Position numbers and translations under genes: made by a program
Assembly: GCA_015143295.1 (NCBI GenBank)
Contig: CM026567.1
Coordinates: forward strand, 11,674,416 to 11,738,415
From: Tetracentron sinense
Taxonomy: Eukaryota; Streptophyta; Magnoliopsida; Trochodendrales; Trochodendraceae
Length of the DNA: 64,000 nt
Direction of reading: 5' to 3'
Shown: positions 34,456-47,125 of the stretch, in pieces
Position numbering within the stretch: the first letter of the stretch is position 1
How the letters are laid out: every line of letters begins with the position of its first letter
The notes under the pieces: generated by a model
What the model was told of the DNA's origin: nothing
What the model saw: only the letters and a program-made list of their open reading frames with translations
Database searches by the model: none

Positions 34456-35472
34456 GACTTCTAACTCGAAGTTTTTTAGGGTTTTTAAGATGATGTATGA
34501 ATCTTAATCACAAAGAGAAAGGTCTCATAACCAACATGTGGGTACAAGTAATATGTACTTATACTGAACCGGATCAAATAGTGGATACCCTAGAAAATAT
34601 ATTGTTAAGTTATATAAGGGTGATTCATTTGACTTATTATCCTTAACCTGAGGGTTCGACTTCTTCTCAAGTATTTGCCTATGTAGCTTTGATGTAGCCA
34701 ATCAGAAATGTCTAATATTGGACTAAATAAGGGCACGTTGGGTTATGTACGCAATACTTAGAAAGTGTGTGCACACTCAACAAGGATTCCACCAGTCCTT
34801 AAGGAGTAAGATTTTGAGTTGATACTTGTCAAACCGGACTTGAAAATTCATCTAGTGTTTATTGATGAAATTGTTTTATCGGAATGATTATTTTTTTAGT
34901 ATAGAAAAATAATTATTATTAGTTTTTTTAATGAATTTCAAATGGTATTTGAAAGTTCAGTTTAACCGAAAGTATCAATGAATGTAATCTCAATATATAA
35001 GCTAGGGACTTGACAGTATAAGATATTTTCTTGTAAGCTAATAAGCAATACAGTTAGGTGGAAGGACTGATTTATAAATAAATGTAATTAGAATTACTTA
35101 CATGTATTTCTCTAATTTATGGAAGTTTAATTATGATGTGCTAATGGACATTATCTTAATTAGTGCAAGTCTAGGGCTTTAGATGAAATTCTAAAATACC
35201 TAATGGAATCAATGTTGGAAAGTGTTTCCTATTTTCTGTGCTATACATAAATGTAATGAACTGGGTCTCACAACTGGAAATAGAAGATCTCTTAAGATCC
35301 CACACATTAGAATCTTCTAAAGGTATTTAATTTAATTGATAATTAAATTATTAATTTTCTTCATAATTGATGTTTGTTATATGGTATAACATAGTTCTTG
35401 TTCATATATGAATTGAGAGAAAAGAGGAAAGAATAGGATGAAGGAAAGTGGGACCCACCTAGGGTGGGGCAT

Positions 35473-35474
<2 letters not shown>

Positions 35475-35513
<39 letters not shown>
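35475..35513. repeat. (CT)n microsatellite
   Basis: Uninterrupted CT repeat of about 19 units inside a Tekay-like LTR. Confidence 0.95.
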
Positions 35514-35517
<4 letters not shown>

Positions 35518-36075
35518 TGTTATTAATCCAAATATGTTGAATAAAGTCAAAGGGAGTGGGGTCTGCACTCTGATTATGCGTGTTATGGATACCATGTTAT
35601 GAATGTTAAGCAAGTATGTTATGATGTTTATGATATTGTTAGTTATATCCACTGAGCTCATTGTTGTTCAGCCGATATGTTTCTGTTGATAGGTTTAGAT
35701 TTGAAGTTAGTAGTTAAACCTTGGGAAGAGGAGTAGTACTTCGAGGAAATAGAATATGATCCAGTGGAGACAGAGAATCCTTTGAATAATTAACCTTATT
35801 TGGATTTATTAGGTAGATGATTATTAAGGATATTTATGGGTTGTAATGAAATAATTGAGATAAATTTTTTTATGGATGGATGTTTAGGTTTAAGTTATTG
35901 ATTTTGGGATTATGTTGAATGATTTAGATAATTTATTAAAGAATTTTAAAGTTCAATCTTTTGTGTGCCTTATATACTTTGTTAAGATAAGAATTCTCAG
36001 TATGAGATTCCAAGATAATGCAATGTCATGAGTCAAAGTTCTATTTTGACCTAGATAGAATTTTTGGTCCCGACA

Positions 36076-36224
36076 ATATATTAACATTTTGATGTTCTTT
36101 TCCCCTTGGGCCACCCACATAAGGTTCCATGGTTCTTATGGACCTTGGGCTTACCGGTTAGTGTGGGTTGCAGGTTCTTGCATGTGCCCAATGTTTACCT
36201 GATCTACTAGAAGGGTGCGGGTTT
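36076..36224. other. Unassigned spacer
   Basis: 149 bp between the remnant LTR and the Angela LTR. I see no gene, no repeat of other window parts and no motif. Confidence 0.5.
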
Positions 36225-36888
36225 TGAAGGGAATCCAGATAAAAATTATGCGAAAAACTGGTTCCCGAAGATCTTTACACCATAGAAAACATTTAATATA
36301 ATCTACATTAAAGAAGAAGATTACCTCGGTGAATGATGTTCACCAGTGACGTACAAAAACGATAGAATTTCTCGAAGAAATATTCCAAGCTCGATCCTCG
36401 CTCTTCGCTATTCGAATCTTTCTTTAGTATATTGAAGAACAAAATTTTCCTCGAATCAATCGTAAGAAGGAGATCCTAGGATGAAGAAGAGAATGAAGGA
36501 GTTTATGGAGTTCTAACAACTTAGAACCCCACAATAAAGTCTACGAAAATCCCTTGGGGAATTCTCTAGACCTCACGAAAATCCCTTGGGTTCTCTCCTT
36601 GTGCTCATGAAAATTCTTGAATAATAATGATTAACCCCCCACACGGTTTTAGCTTGGAGTATATATAGATGTGGATCTTATCCATATCTTGATCATTATC
36701 CTTAAGAGTTTCTAATAATGATAACTTTTATCATTAATAGACTCCTAGTTTATCCATAAGAAGTTTGTTATCACAAAACTTCTAAATTAGGTTTCTTTTT
36801 CCTTAAAGGACTCCTAAATTAAAGGGATATAACCAACTCCCTAAACAAATAGGGGCAATAGAATCTAGACTATCTAAATTCTCCACAA

Positions 36889-36911
36889 GGGGGGGGGGGG
36901 GGGGGGGGGGG
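36889..36911 (+). repeat. Poly-G tract
   Basis: About 23 consecutive G in the Angela LTR. The matching site in the solo LTR (about 28790) has only short G groups. It may be real slippage or a base-calling or assembly artefact. Confidence 0.9.
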
Positions 36912-37578
36912 CGGAGTGAGCTATAAGGGAGGATTAGGGATAATTAATTAATAATTATCTACTAACCAAAATATATAGATTAACAATTAATCTATTATCT
37001 AATCTCTTTTGTTTCTTCACTTCCAAGTTATTATCTAATCTCATTAGATAAGGGATAATTAATTAATAATTATCTACTAACCAAAATTTCTTGATTATAG
37101 GGAAGATAAAGTAGGCATCACCTTAGGGTATTTACCAATGGGTGTGGGCTCACCTTTAAGGTCCATATAATTTGGGTTTTATGGATACCACCCATGTCCC
37201 CTTATATTTGGTTGGTCAAATGATTATTATTTTATCTCTTTTAAATTAAATTAACATTTAATCTAAAATATATAGATTAACAATTAATCTATTATTACGA
37301 GCTTGTATTTCTTTATGAGCACCTCCATAAATTGCTTTGGGACATTCTAACCCTAGCTTACCCAGTGTTATCCCATTGACCCTGTAATAGGAAGGACACC
37401 GGAATTACAAGTGACGTGAGATATCCATATTGCAATTGAATCCCAGTGAAAGAACATACACCAAAAAGGATCCTGCCACATGAACTATATGCATTCGATT
37501 GATCCTTCCAATAACATTATCCCTAATAAGCCTTCGAGATTTAGATACTATTTAACCCATAGCCTATTGTATATCATC

Positions 37579-37847
37579 CGGGTTTCCAAGACATTTGATT
37601 AAGCCATCAGAAACTAATTCTCATGCTTAAAAAATTTTGAAAAAATCTTTTATTTAGTATAATATATTTTATTAAAAAATATATTTCAAACATATTTGAT
37701 TTCAAAATCACCTACACAGGCTTTAAGCTTAATGGACTGTCTTACCCCGGAACTTGGATAATCTCTCAATTTAATGAGCATGGATTTCTTGTTTTAAATT
37801 CATCATGACTCAAACAGCTTTCTGATTATCTAACTATCACCTTATTA
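37579..37847. other. Left flank of an insert of unknown kind in the Angela LTR
   Basis: This stretch and 40954-41005 are absent from the matching Angela LTR at 28087-31309, and together they surround the minus-strand Tat LTR. A/T-rich, with no TIR, no motif and no coding. They may be an older small insertion later hit by the Tat LTR, or sequence carried with it. Confidence 0.45.
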
Positions 37848-40800
37848 TGAATAAGGATTTCGGTCCTCGCCCATAGGAGGGATGCTGTCTTGGCGATGTG
37901 GTCGGTTGATTTTATGTTTAGAATCGCCACTTATTTATTCGGTAGGGATAAGTCGCATAATAATGGATAAGGTCTTGGTCTGCTTAGAGTTCTAGGTCAG
38001 AGGTTCGGTTAAGCCCTGGGAAGGTGTTAGGCAACCCCAGAACATCCATTTTACAACGGTTCCCTACTTGCTAGGTTTAAGCCAATTGAAGTCAAGTTTT
38101 AGTCAAATGCCTGAAATTTAATATATACTAACCCAAGAAGGGAAAAACTAAACTAGGGTCGGGGCCGAGTTGGGCTGTCTACGTACTCACATTGGGGTGA
38201 GATCAGACCGAGCGTAATTCTGGCACATGAGCCCATGCGGAGGCTAAGGGGTGTGTTGTGTGTGCACCAGGGGTGGTTGACCGGGTTGGTCAAGTGCTTG
38301 GTTTGATTGATTGGGCCTGGTAGGCCAAGGGGTAGTCTGGTAGACCAGGGTTTGGGCCTGATAGGCCAAGATTAGGCCCACTAGGCCAAGGGTAAGCCCG
38401 GTAGGCTTGGGTTTAGTATGGTAGACTATGCCCGGTAGGCCTTGGATAAGCCCAATAGGCTGAGTTGATTTGGGCTCGGTAGGCCAAGGTTGAAGCCCAG
38501 TAGGTCGAGGATAAGTCTGGTAGACTAGGGGTTAGCCCGGTAGGCTGAGAGTAAGCCCGGTAGGCTTGGGTTCAATCTGGTAGACTAAGGTTGGGCTCGG
38601 TATATCAAAGATTTGGCCCAGTAGGCGTAGGGTAAGCCCGGAAGGCTAAGGTGGGCCCGGTAGGCCAAGGGTAAGCCCGGTAGGCTAGGGTCTAATCTGG
38701 TAGACTAAAGTTGGACCTGATAGGCCTAGGGTTGAAGCCCGGTAGGCTTAGGCCCGGTAGGCCGAGGGTAAGTCCGGTAGACTAAGGGGAAGCTCGGTAG
38801 GCTTAGAGTTAGGCCATGTAGGCCTTGAGTGGGCCTGGTAGGCTAAGGGTTGGGTCTGGTAGGCCAAGGGTAAACCTGGAGGGCTTTGAGTTATGCCCGG
38901 TAGGCCAAAAGGGTTTAACCGTGGTTAGGGTTGCTAACCGGGGTTGGGCAAGGTCCAACATGCGTTCATGGTCCTTTAAATTTGTTTGAACATTTTTAGA
39001 GATTTTTCCTAAATTCTTAAGTTAAATGAGCTAACCATGGTTAAAACATGGGTTTAACCATGGTTAGTCCGGATAACCAAGGTTAGGCAATGTGCATGTA
39101 ATCAAAAATACCAATTTCCCAAGTTTTAGAATATTTGGGATTTTCTGGGACTTTTGGGAATTTTTCCAAGTTGGTCAATTTAACTAACCATGGTTAAATC
39201 TTGATCATGGTTGAATTAACCATGGTTAAGGCAAGGAGTGGCCTGGTTAAGGTTGTGATGGGTCCCAGGGGCCAAATCAGGTCTAGTGGAGGGCCCTCAT
39301 GGGCTGTGGGCCCACTATAAATGCCCAAAATGCTCAGAGTTCATACCGTCGGTAGTCAGATTACTTACCGACAGTTTGAATGATTTTTGGCCAACTTTGG
39401 CCCCCTGTAACTCGGGTTAGGGAGTGAGTTAGGGGACCTATAACCTATGGTTTTGAAGCCCAGGATGAGGGGAAGTGTTTAAGACTGGGATGAACCCTAG
39501 GGGTGGTGTGGTGTGGGCCCCACAGTGTGCCAAAGTAGTACTGTTATCGTTTTACATAAAATAATGAATGTCGGCACTAGTATTGCCGACATTCTGAGCA
39601 GTTTCTAGTTTTTGGATTTTAATCCTAGTTAAGCTTAATTAGGGTTCAAGTGGTCCTGAGGTAAGTTGTAGGGGAAATTCAGGGGATCCTAACCCTGGCC
39701 TCGAATTGGCCCAAAAGATATTCAAGTGGGGACCACAGACCCTGTAAGAGAGAAGCAAAGGGTGTCGGTATTGAGTTTACCGATACCCTGGTTTCTTTTC
39801 AAAACCTGAAAATCTCCACTAGGGTTGCTAGGGGGGTACCAGGGGTTCCCTCATGGCATGAGGGACCCCCAGGACCTTCTGAGGCCACTGGAATTGAGCT
39901 TATACCTTTAGGGGGCTTTCCACACCACAATAGGGGTGGGAAAGAACCCCCACTGCGGGTGCACCTACAGAACACCAGAAATTAGTCCCTTGGAAGGACC
40001 AGGGGCTCACAAAGGTGACAAAGCAAAAGTAAATAGGGTAGGGGAAGCCCTACCCTACTGGAGTCGTGATGGTGGCTGGTAGTGGCCATTGGTGGCGCTA
40101 GGAGCGGTTGCAGGCGGTGGAGGAGAGTGGTGGCGCTGCTGCTGGTGCTGGGGGCTGCTAGAGCTTAGTGGGGACCTACTGGGTGCCTAAAAGGTCTAAG
40201 GGAAGGTCTGGATTTGATTAAGGCTTCGGATCAGGGGATTTTCCTAGTCCATCTTGACTGTGGGGGAGACTGCCATTTATAGGGGAGTCCTATGGGGACT
40301 CCCTTGGCAATAGAACGATGTTAGGTGGAGCAAAAGTAAGCGGAGAGGTCGCTGAGGCTGGAGAAGGGGTGGTGCAGGCGTGCACTAACCGAGCAAGGGA
40401 GTAGCATGCTGCAGGGAAAAAACTCAAGTGTTGGCAGTAATTTTTTTACCACTATTACCAAACATGTGCAGTTTGGTAATGTCGATAAAGACATTACCGC
40501 CACCTAAAGGTTTTGCCCAACAGGTCCTTGGCCTGTGGAAGGCACGCTGTACTGGGTCCCTATTTCGAATTGTGATGGGCCTGGGCTTGGACCCAAGCCA
40601 AGGTGGTGGACTCTAGGGTTTTGGGGTATTAGGGCTCAAGCCCTAAGGGCCTAGGGCTTACTAGGGCTTGGTCTTCCTAGGTTTTGGACTAGGGTTTATC
40701 TAAGGCTAGACTAGGACTAGGCTAGGGCTAGGCTTGGCTAGGGTTTACCTAGGGTTAGGCTAGGTTCACCTAGGGTTAGGGTTTAACTAGGGTTAAATCC

Positions 40801-40953
40801 TATGGTTTGGTAGGGTTACACCTAGGGTTTGCCTAGGGTGTATCTAAAGTCTACTATGGCTTGGTCCTAAGGTTAAGGGACTTGGTCGGGGATTAACCAA
40901 GGTTAAGGGATTTAACCATAGTTGGCAAGAGGTGTAAAAATTGGATGCTTACA
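37848..40953 (-). repeat. Tat-family LTR, minus strand
   Basis: Right end …GGATGCTTACA (reverse of TGTAAGCATCC) is clear. The left end is diverged and uncertain (TGAATAAGG at 37848). In reverse it carries the Tat 3' block (37970-38160), a long CTACCGGG array (38300-38910), TTAACCATGG palindromes (38920-39230 and about 40890-40920) and telomere-like repeats (40650-40870). The 39240-40640 middle is G-rich and coding-free; its open frames have no family motif. Probably a solo LTR, as no internal region adjoins it. The duplication is not convincing. Confidence 0.8.
38300..38910 (-). repeat. Long CTACCGGG array (reverse) in the Tat LTR
   Basis: Units such as GCCCGGTAGGCCAAGGGTAA recur roughly 25-30 times with variable spacing (about 18-28 bp). 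It is more than twice the length of the array at 17545-17830, so copy number varies strongly between LTRs of the family. Confidence 0.85.
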
Positions 40954-41213
40954 TTTATCGTAGTCTCTAAGGTAAAGAGTACTTAGGTGGAATCAAAACA
41001 GCTAGATCACTGCTCAGTTATAAATGAACTCATCAGATCGAAGGATCATCAAAACTGTTCAATGTGAATGAGAGACCAACTATCTAATAGTATGTTTATG
41101 CAAGAGGTCTCTCATTATTTGCAATCAGCCAATGTACATTTAAGCACCCATATACCGATGTGTAGTCTTCACTATAATAGTTTGAGATAAAACTACATCT
41201 CAGCCATTGAGAA

Positions 41214-43411
41214 TTTCGCGACCCGAGACCCACCCTAGGAGTTAGAGTGAATCTTGGACGACTAATCATGGCTTGCAAGACTTACTTGACAAACCAACCT
41301 GCAAAACCCACAGAGTATATACAATAGAGGATAAAAACAGCGGAAACATAGTCTAACATGGTACAACGGAAGTCTACCAAACCTCTATGTATATACATAC
41401 GTAAATCCATGTTTATACAAAAAGGCAACCAAAAGAAAGTGCGGACATGCCCTCTCTCAACTCACCCACAGCTATATCACTCAGAATCTACAACCACCTA
41501 ATGGTAACCCTCTACTAGAGATTCCTCGACGTACTCCTCCTCCACCTAAGGGCTCGGAGCACAGACATCGAATGGAGCAGCTGCTCCGCTATCACCTGCC
41601 GACATAAGAAGTACGGCTGAGCATGGAATACTCAGCGGGTACCAAATACTAACCAACAATCATAGCATACAGATAGCGATACATAGAGCAGGAAACAATT
41701 CACACATATAAAGCAGGAATAATTCATATCATAACAATAAAGTAAAGCAGTATATAATCATGCTTGCATTCATAAAAGCCGATAAAACTCTTGAAAACAC
41801 CGTGCACTTGACTTGACTTAAGGTACCATTTTTGTGCTTGAAAACTCATCTTGTCTATCTTGCTTGATTCTTGTATATCATGTCATGTCATGCATGTCAT
41901 GCGTGCTTGCTTGTGATCATGTAACTTGTGAGATACACTTGTGAGATATCCATGTGAGATGCACTTGAGAGGGAAGGGAGACCCTTCTTTATGCAATGCA
42001 CTTGAGAGGGAAGGGAGACCCTTCTTTATGAGATGCATGTACTTGTGAGGGAAGGGAGGCCCTTCTTTATGCTATGCACTTGTGAGTGAGGGGAGACCCC
42101 TCGTAGAAATATTGTTCTTGTTTTCTTGTGAAAAGTGAGGTAAAACATATCGTAGGATATGTCCCACCTCTAAACTTAGTTCTTGAAAACCTCGGTAAAT
42201 TCATGTCATGCATATCGTGCTCGTGGAAGCGTGTACATACTTGCATTTAAATTTAAATATGACATTTGGAGAGTTAACAACACATAGAACATCAATCATT
42301 TAAGCAATTCGATATTTATGTAATTTAGGGAAAACAAGAAGGCACACTATCATAAGTCCTAGCAATTTCCGCAATTAATTAAGCATGCATTTCCTTAATT
42401 TACAATTCATTTCTTTCATCTTAGCATTTCATCAAACATTGTGAGTACATTATTTGTTAAGCCTATCATATGCTTTTCTAGGTGGGTTCATATTCACAAC
42501 ATGCTTGTATGTTTATTATTGGTGCAATGCCCTTCCCCATTTCATTCATCACATCATCCACACGGCATCCATTCGCCAACATCCATCTTCATTCACCATT
42601 CACACAACCCATCTCATAACACATATATAGATGAAGGAAAAAAAAATAGAGGATAATAGGAATAAGGGAAGAAAAATAAAGAACTATGACTAGGAGGGTA
42701 GCAAGAAGTACCGACCTTGACAAATGAGGAAGAAATCCTCTTTGCAAATGTGTGTGAGCTGCTGCCCTCGCTTGGGGAAGATGCTCTTCACGAGCTTGAA
42801 CCGAGAACTTGAGGGAAAAACGAGCTTGAGTGATCTAGGGTTCTTAAAACCCCTTAGATTTCTTCTTCAAAGCATACCCTAGGGTAGGAAAACCCTTTCC
42901 CTCTTTCTCTAACTCTCAAATGTCCTAAGTGTTGAGAATGAGCCCTAAAGGCTCGGGCAACCCTTAAGAGAAAAGAGTGAAACGCCCAAAAGACCGAAAC
43001 ACCCTTACTGAAATTGCTGCAAAACACGATACACCGATCGATCGGTCGGTTGCCTACCGATCGATCGGTTTCATAACCGGGCGATTGGTTAAAAATCTAC
43101 TCTCTGGAAAATTTCCCCATACATAAATCTTGACCAGTCGATAGCCTCCGATCAATCGGTTTTGGACCGATCGATCGCTCCATGGACTGAGCGATCGGTG
43201 CTCTGCAGGTCCAAACTATTTTGGCCATATCTTTTGACTCGTTCGTCGGATTTCGACGATTCAACTTGCGTTGGGTTCGTACTTTGAAAAGGAACATTTC
43301 TGACATTTCGGAATTTTCAATTTCTTTCTTATTTATTAATTGTACTACATTAAAGACAAATTGGCTACGAAAGTACCATGTATTAAGCATGAAAAAGTCT
43401 GAGGCTCTACA
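41214..43411 (-). repeat. 3' LTR of the Tekay element
   Basis: Element-sense start TGTAGAGCCTCAGAC at 43411; the other end at 41214 is next to the duplication. Contains CCGATCGATCGGT palindromes (43030-43200), CGAGCCTTTAGGGCTCATTC (about 42940-42960), and three to four GAGGGAAGGGAGACCCTTCT repeats (41965-42100). It is matched along its length by 48588-50811. Confidence 0.93.
41965..42105. repeat. Short tandem repeat in the Tekay 3' LTR
   Basis: Four copies of a 30-50 bp unit centred on GAGGGAAGGGAGACCCTTCTT, itself partly self-complementary (AAGGG…CCCTT). The 5' LTR has the same units at about 49345-49490. Confidence 0.85.
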
Positions 43412-43425
43412 TCCTCCCCCCCTTA
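43412..43425 (-). promoter_or_regulatory. Polypurine tract of the Tekay element
   Basis: Minus-strand AAGGGGGGGAGGA directly before the LTR start TGTAGAGCC. Confidence 0.85.
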
Positions 43426-43511
43426 CAAAAATTTCATCCTCAAAATTTAGACGATACTTGCATTACAAACCAAGACAAAATTACAAGTCATATACAAAAC
43501 CTATACAAAAC

Positions 43512-45000
43512 TCATTCAAACAATTCCGGGTACTTCGCTTTGACTTCGGCCTCTCGCTCCCATGTAGCCTCTTCTCGAGCATGATGTTGCCACTGTACGA
43601 GAACCAACGGAATTGTTTTGTTGCGAATGACTTGATCTCTCCGATCCAATATATGAACCGGCCTCTCAACTAAAGTGAGATCCTCTCGAATTTCCAACGA
43701 TTCCAAGTCTATGACATGCGAAGGGTCCGCAATGTACTTCTGAAGCATAGACACATGGAAAACGTTGTGAACTGCGGCCATGTGAGGTGGAAGAGCTACC
43801 CTATAAGCAACCTCACCAACTCGCGTGATGATCTCGAACGGGCCAACATATCGAGGACTAAGCTTGCCTCGCCTGCCAAATCTAATAATCCCCTTGCTAG
43901 GAGATACCTTCACAAAGACTTGATCCCCAACCTGGAATTCCAAGTCCCTGCGGCGTGTGTCCGCATAGTTCTTTTGACGATCTTGAGCGGCTTTCAACCG
44001 ATCCCGGATGATCTTGACTATACTCGCAGTTTGCTCGATCAACTCCGGACCTAACACCTTTCTTTCTCCTACCTCATCCCAGTAGAGAGGAGACCTGTAA
44101 CTTCACCCATACAAAGCCTCGAATGGAGCCATTTAGATACTCACCTGATAGCTATTGTTGTAGGCGAACTCTACCAAAGGCAAGTGCTCTTCCCAACTGC
44201 CTTTGAAATCCAGCATACAAGCTCGTAGCATGTCTTTGATAACTTGGTTCACCCTCTCGATTTGTCCATCCGTCTGTGGATGAAAAGCAGTGCTAAAATC
44301 AAGTCGGGAACCCATAGCTTCCTAAAAACTTTTCCAGAATCTTGATGTGAATCTTGGATCCCGATCTGACACAATACTGACTAGCACCCCGTGTAGTCGA
44401 ACCACTTCCTTGATGTATAGTGCGGTTAACTGACTAGAGTTAAAGGTGGTTCGATAAGGCAAGAAATGCGTGGACTTTGTCAAACGGTCCACCACAGCCC
44501 ATATTGCATCTGAGCCCCTTGCCGTCTTTGGCAAGCCAACTATGAAGTCCATGGAGATGTTCTCCCATTTCCACTCGGGAATAGGAAGAGACTGCAATAG
44601 ACCGGCGGGTCGCATGTGTTCTGCTTTCACCTGTTGGCACACCAAGCACCGTGCCACGTATTCCGCAACATCCCTCTTCATATTCCGCCACCAAAAGTGA
44701 CTCTTGAGGTTCCGGTACATCTTCGTTCCCCCAGGATGCACAGTATACTTTGATCGGTGTGCTTCATCCATAATCTCCCTTCGAAGATCTACATTGGCTG
44801 GAACACACAACCTTCCTTTGAACGTAATAGCACCCCAGCTAGTGAGAGAGAAGTCCTCACTACCCTTAGCAACTTCCTTGTCCCGATAAGCCAACAATTC
44901 AGCATCCGTGGCTTGGTATTCTTAGATCAAATCTATAACGTATGGCCGAACCGTGACATTTTCCAAGATAGGACTACGGATAGAGTCATTCACACTGATG
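43512..45000 (-). pseudogene. Tekay integrase with chromodomain
   Basis: Zinc-binding domain with H-X-H (HRSKYTVHPG, about 44790) and C-X2-C (CLVCQQ, about 44640). Catalytic core with SMDFIVGLP (44545), VSDRDPRFTSRFW (44360) and FHPQTDGQIERVNQ (44270) holding the Glu. GPFEIITRVGEVAYRVALP (43780-43850) is the GPY/F module. The last ~50 codons (VHILDRRDQVIRNK…VLVQWQHH…EEATWE) form a chromodomain of the kind found in Tekay/Del chromoviruses, known to direct insertion to heterochromatin. Region broken in more than one place. Confidence 0.92.
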
Positions 45001-45029
45001 TCCAGATTTGCCAAATCTTCAAGTAGCTT

Positions 45030-46529
45030 TCATTCCTGCACCAACATGTGTGCTAATAACCCTGGAGGTCTTCTACTCAAAGCATCAGCCACTACATTTG
45101 CTTTACCCGGGTGGTATTGAATGGTACAATCATAGTCTTTCAAAAATTCCATCCAACGCCGTTGCCTTAGATTTAACTCTTTTTGGGAAAAGAGATACTT
45201 GAGACTCTTGTGATCTGTGAACACATAGAACTCCACCCTATAAAGGTAATGACGCCAAATCTTAAGTGCAAACACGACCGCCGCAAGCTCCAAGTCATGC
45301 GTGGGATAATTCTTTTCATGCTCTTTTAATTGCCTTGATGCATAGGCAATGACTTTCTTGTGTTGCATGAGCACACACCCAAGTCCAACGTGTGAGGCAT
45401 CACTATACACCTCATACCCATAAGGCCTGGATGGCACAGTAAGGACAGGGGCTGTAGTAAGCCTCTTCTTCAGTTCCGTGAAATTGATCTCACACTTGTC
45501 GCTCCATACAAACTTCGTATTCTTCCTTGTCAGGTAAGTGAGTGGTGCTGCAAGGCTGGAGAAACCCTCCACAAATCTCCTGTAGTAGCTTGCCAACCCA
45601 AGAAAGCTGCGTATCTCTGTGACACTCTTGGGCCTTGCCCGACGCATGACTGCCTCTATCTTCTTCAGATCTACCGAAATGCCTTCCGCGGATACAACGT
45701 GGCCTAGGAATGCCACCTCTTCCAACCAAAACGCACACTTGCTAAGTTTGGAGTATAGCTTGTGCTCTCGAAGCATTTCCAAAGCATGGCGAAGGTCTCG
45801 CATGTGATCTTCCCCTGTCTGGGAATACACCAAGATATCGTCGAAAAACACGATCACGCATCGATCCAGGTATGGCCGGAACACCCGGTTCATTAAATCC
45901 ATAAAGGCTGCCGGCGTATTTGTGAGACCAAAAGGCATTACCAAGAACTCGTAGTGTCCATACTGAGTTTGAAACGCAGTTTTAGGCACATCCTCAGCCT
46001 TGATCTTCAACTGGTGATAACCCGACCGAAGATCGATCTTAGAGAAAAATCTCGCTCCCTTTAACTGATTGAACAAGTCATCAATCCTAGGCAATGGGTA
46101 CCTATTCTTTATAGTGACTTTGTTCAACTGTCTGTAATCGATGCGCATACGCATCGAGTCATCCTTCTTCTTGACAAATAAAACTGGGGCACCCCATGGT
46201 GAGACACTTGGTCGAATGAAACCAAGGCCTTGCAATTCCTCCAACTGAGTCTTCAACTCTTTGAGTTCAATAGGGGCCATTCTATACGGAGCCCTGAAAA
46301 CAGGAGCTGTGCCTGGTGCAAGCTCAATCACAAACTCAATCTCCCTGTCTGGAGGCAATCCTGGAAATTCCTCTAAAAATACATCCAGGAATTCACTCAC
46401 AACCGAAATAGTCGATGAGTCCTTTGCCTCGGGGTTAGCTAAGCTCAATGCCGCAAAACGAGCAATATCTCTACTTTTCAACCCGCGAAAGTGGAATGGT
46501 TTTCCTTCTACTGGCTTGAAGAGTACCAT
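45030..46529 (-). CDS. Tekay reverse transcriptase-RNase H region (long open frame)
   Basis: One open frame of 499 codons. RT motifs in order: [42 protein letters not shown], the DYRQLNK block, [13 protein letters not shown], the catalytic FFDDILVYS (about residue 230), [27 protein letters not shown]. RNase H follows from about residue 365 with [14 protein letters not shown] (Asp), [13 protein letters not shown] (Glu) and [11 protein letters not shown] (Asp), ending [15 protein letters not shown]. It is part of a gag-pol polyprotein, not a separate gene; the ATG at 46529 is simply the first in the open stretch. All expected catalytic motifs are visible, consistent with a young copy. The element as a whole is broken. 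Confidence 0.93.
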   Translation of the reverse strand: MVLFKPVEGKPFHFRGLKSRDIARFAALSLANPEAKDSSTISVVSEFLDVFLEEFPGLPPDREIEFVIELAPGTAPVFRAPYRMAPIELKELKTQLEELQGLGFIRPSVSPWGAPVLFVKKKDDSMRMRIDYRQLNKVTIKNRYPLPRIDDLFNQLKGARFFSKIDLRSGYHQLKIKAEDVPKTAFQTQYGHYEFLVMPFGLTNTPAAFMDLMNRVFRPYLDRCVIVFFDDILVYSQTGEDHMRDLRHALEMLREHKLYSKLSKCAFWLEEVAFLGHVVSAEGISVDLKKIEAVMRRARPKSVTEIRSFLGLASYYRRFVEGFSSLAAPLTYLTRKNTKFVWSDKCEINFTELKKRLTTAPVLTVPSRPYGYEVYSDASHVGLGCVLMQHKKVIAYASRQLKEHEKNYPTHDLELAAVVFALKIWRHYLYRVEFYVFTDHKSLKYLFSQKELNLRQRRWMEFLKDYDCTIQYHPGKANVVADALSRRPPGLLAHMLVQE

Positions 46530-46615
46530 TTTCTCAAAGCAATCTACATGCCCGTGATGTGCTACTAACTAATCCATTCCCAAGATGACATCGAAGTCTT
46601 GAAATTCGAGGATGA

Positions 46616-46870
46616 TTAGATCAACCGCCAACTTGTGGCTCCCCACTTGAACCACACGTTTCTATACACTTTATCCGCCAATACTGTCTTGCCAAAAGGA
46701 GTCGAAATGGCTAACTCCGGTTCTAGCTGACTGGGCTCCATAGAAAAGCCTTCTGAAAAACTCGACGAGACAAACGAATGAGTAGACCCGATATCAATCA
46801 ACACTCGAGCCAAACATTCATTGACTAGTAAGGTTCCTGAAACTTTAGCTAGCTAAGTCAATCCATGCAT
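46616..46870 (-). pseudogene. Tekay aspartic protease
   Basis: VLIDIGSTHSFVSSSF (about 46760-46805) is the retropepsin active-site block of Tekay/Del elements, between the gag knuckle and RT. It continues toward RT through a stretch with a hydrophobic second half (about 46560-46620). Confidence 0.8.
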
Positions 46871-47125
46871 CAACAGCGTATAAATATCGGTATATATATA
46901 CATATAATCATGCCATATATGTACATCATCGAATAATACATAACAAAACATTTTAAGGATAATTAAATAAACTACAACTGCATACCTTGCACTACATCGT
47001 CAGATGCAAGTGCATCACCCTCTGTCAAGGCAAAAACTCACCCCTGGTTCACCTGGCGAGGCGAAGGTGTAGATCAGGTGGTCTGGGATGATGCCTGATA
47101 TGATCCTGCTGGGCGTGCTAGGGGC
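46871..47125 (-). other. Gag-protease linker of the Tekay element
   Basis: Low-complexity linker between knuckle and protease, including an A/T-rich part (46870-46980) with TATATATATAC words. No domain recognised. Confidence 0.5.

Larger units (their letters stand above)
34005..36075 (+). mobile_element. Tekay-like element remnant: internal tail, PPT and 3' LTR
   Basis: 34005-34038 is the tail of an internal region ending in a purine run (TTTTAAGGGGGAAGGA), directly followed by an LTR, 34039-36075, that starts TGTAGAGACCC and ends GGTCCCGACA. The LTR has CGATCGATCG palindromes (34170-34390) upstream of CTATAAATAG (34446-34455). It also has a (CT)n run and the GTTATATCCACTGAGCTC block near 35645. 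Most of the element is not in the window; it is an old remnant. The LTR is not the partner of the split LTR to its left. Confidence 0.75.

Noticed and set aside
34039-36075. Partner LTR of the split LTR 18293-31678
   Set aside because: The 3' halves do not match beyond general Tekay-group features, so they are different families.
40321-40616. Possible small gene in a G-rich stretch
   Set aside because: Inside the minus-strand Tat LTR; frames on both strands without motif.
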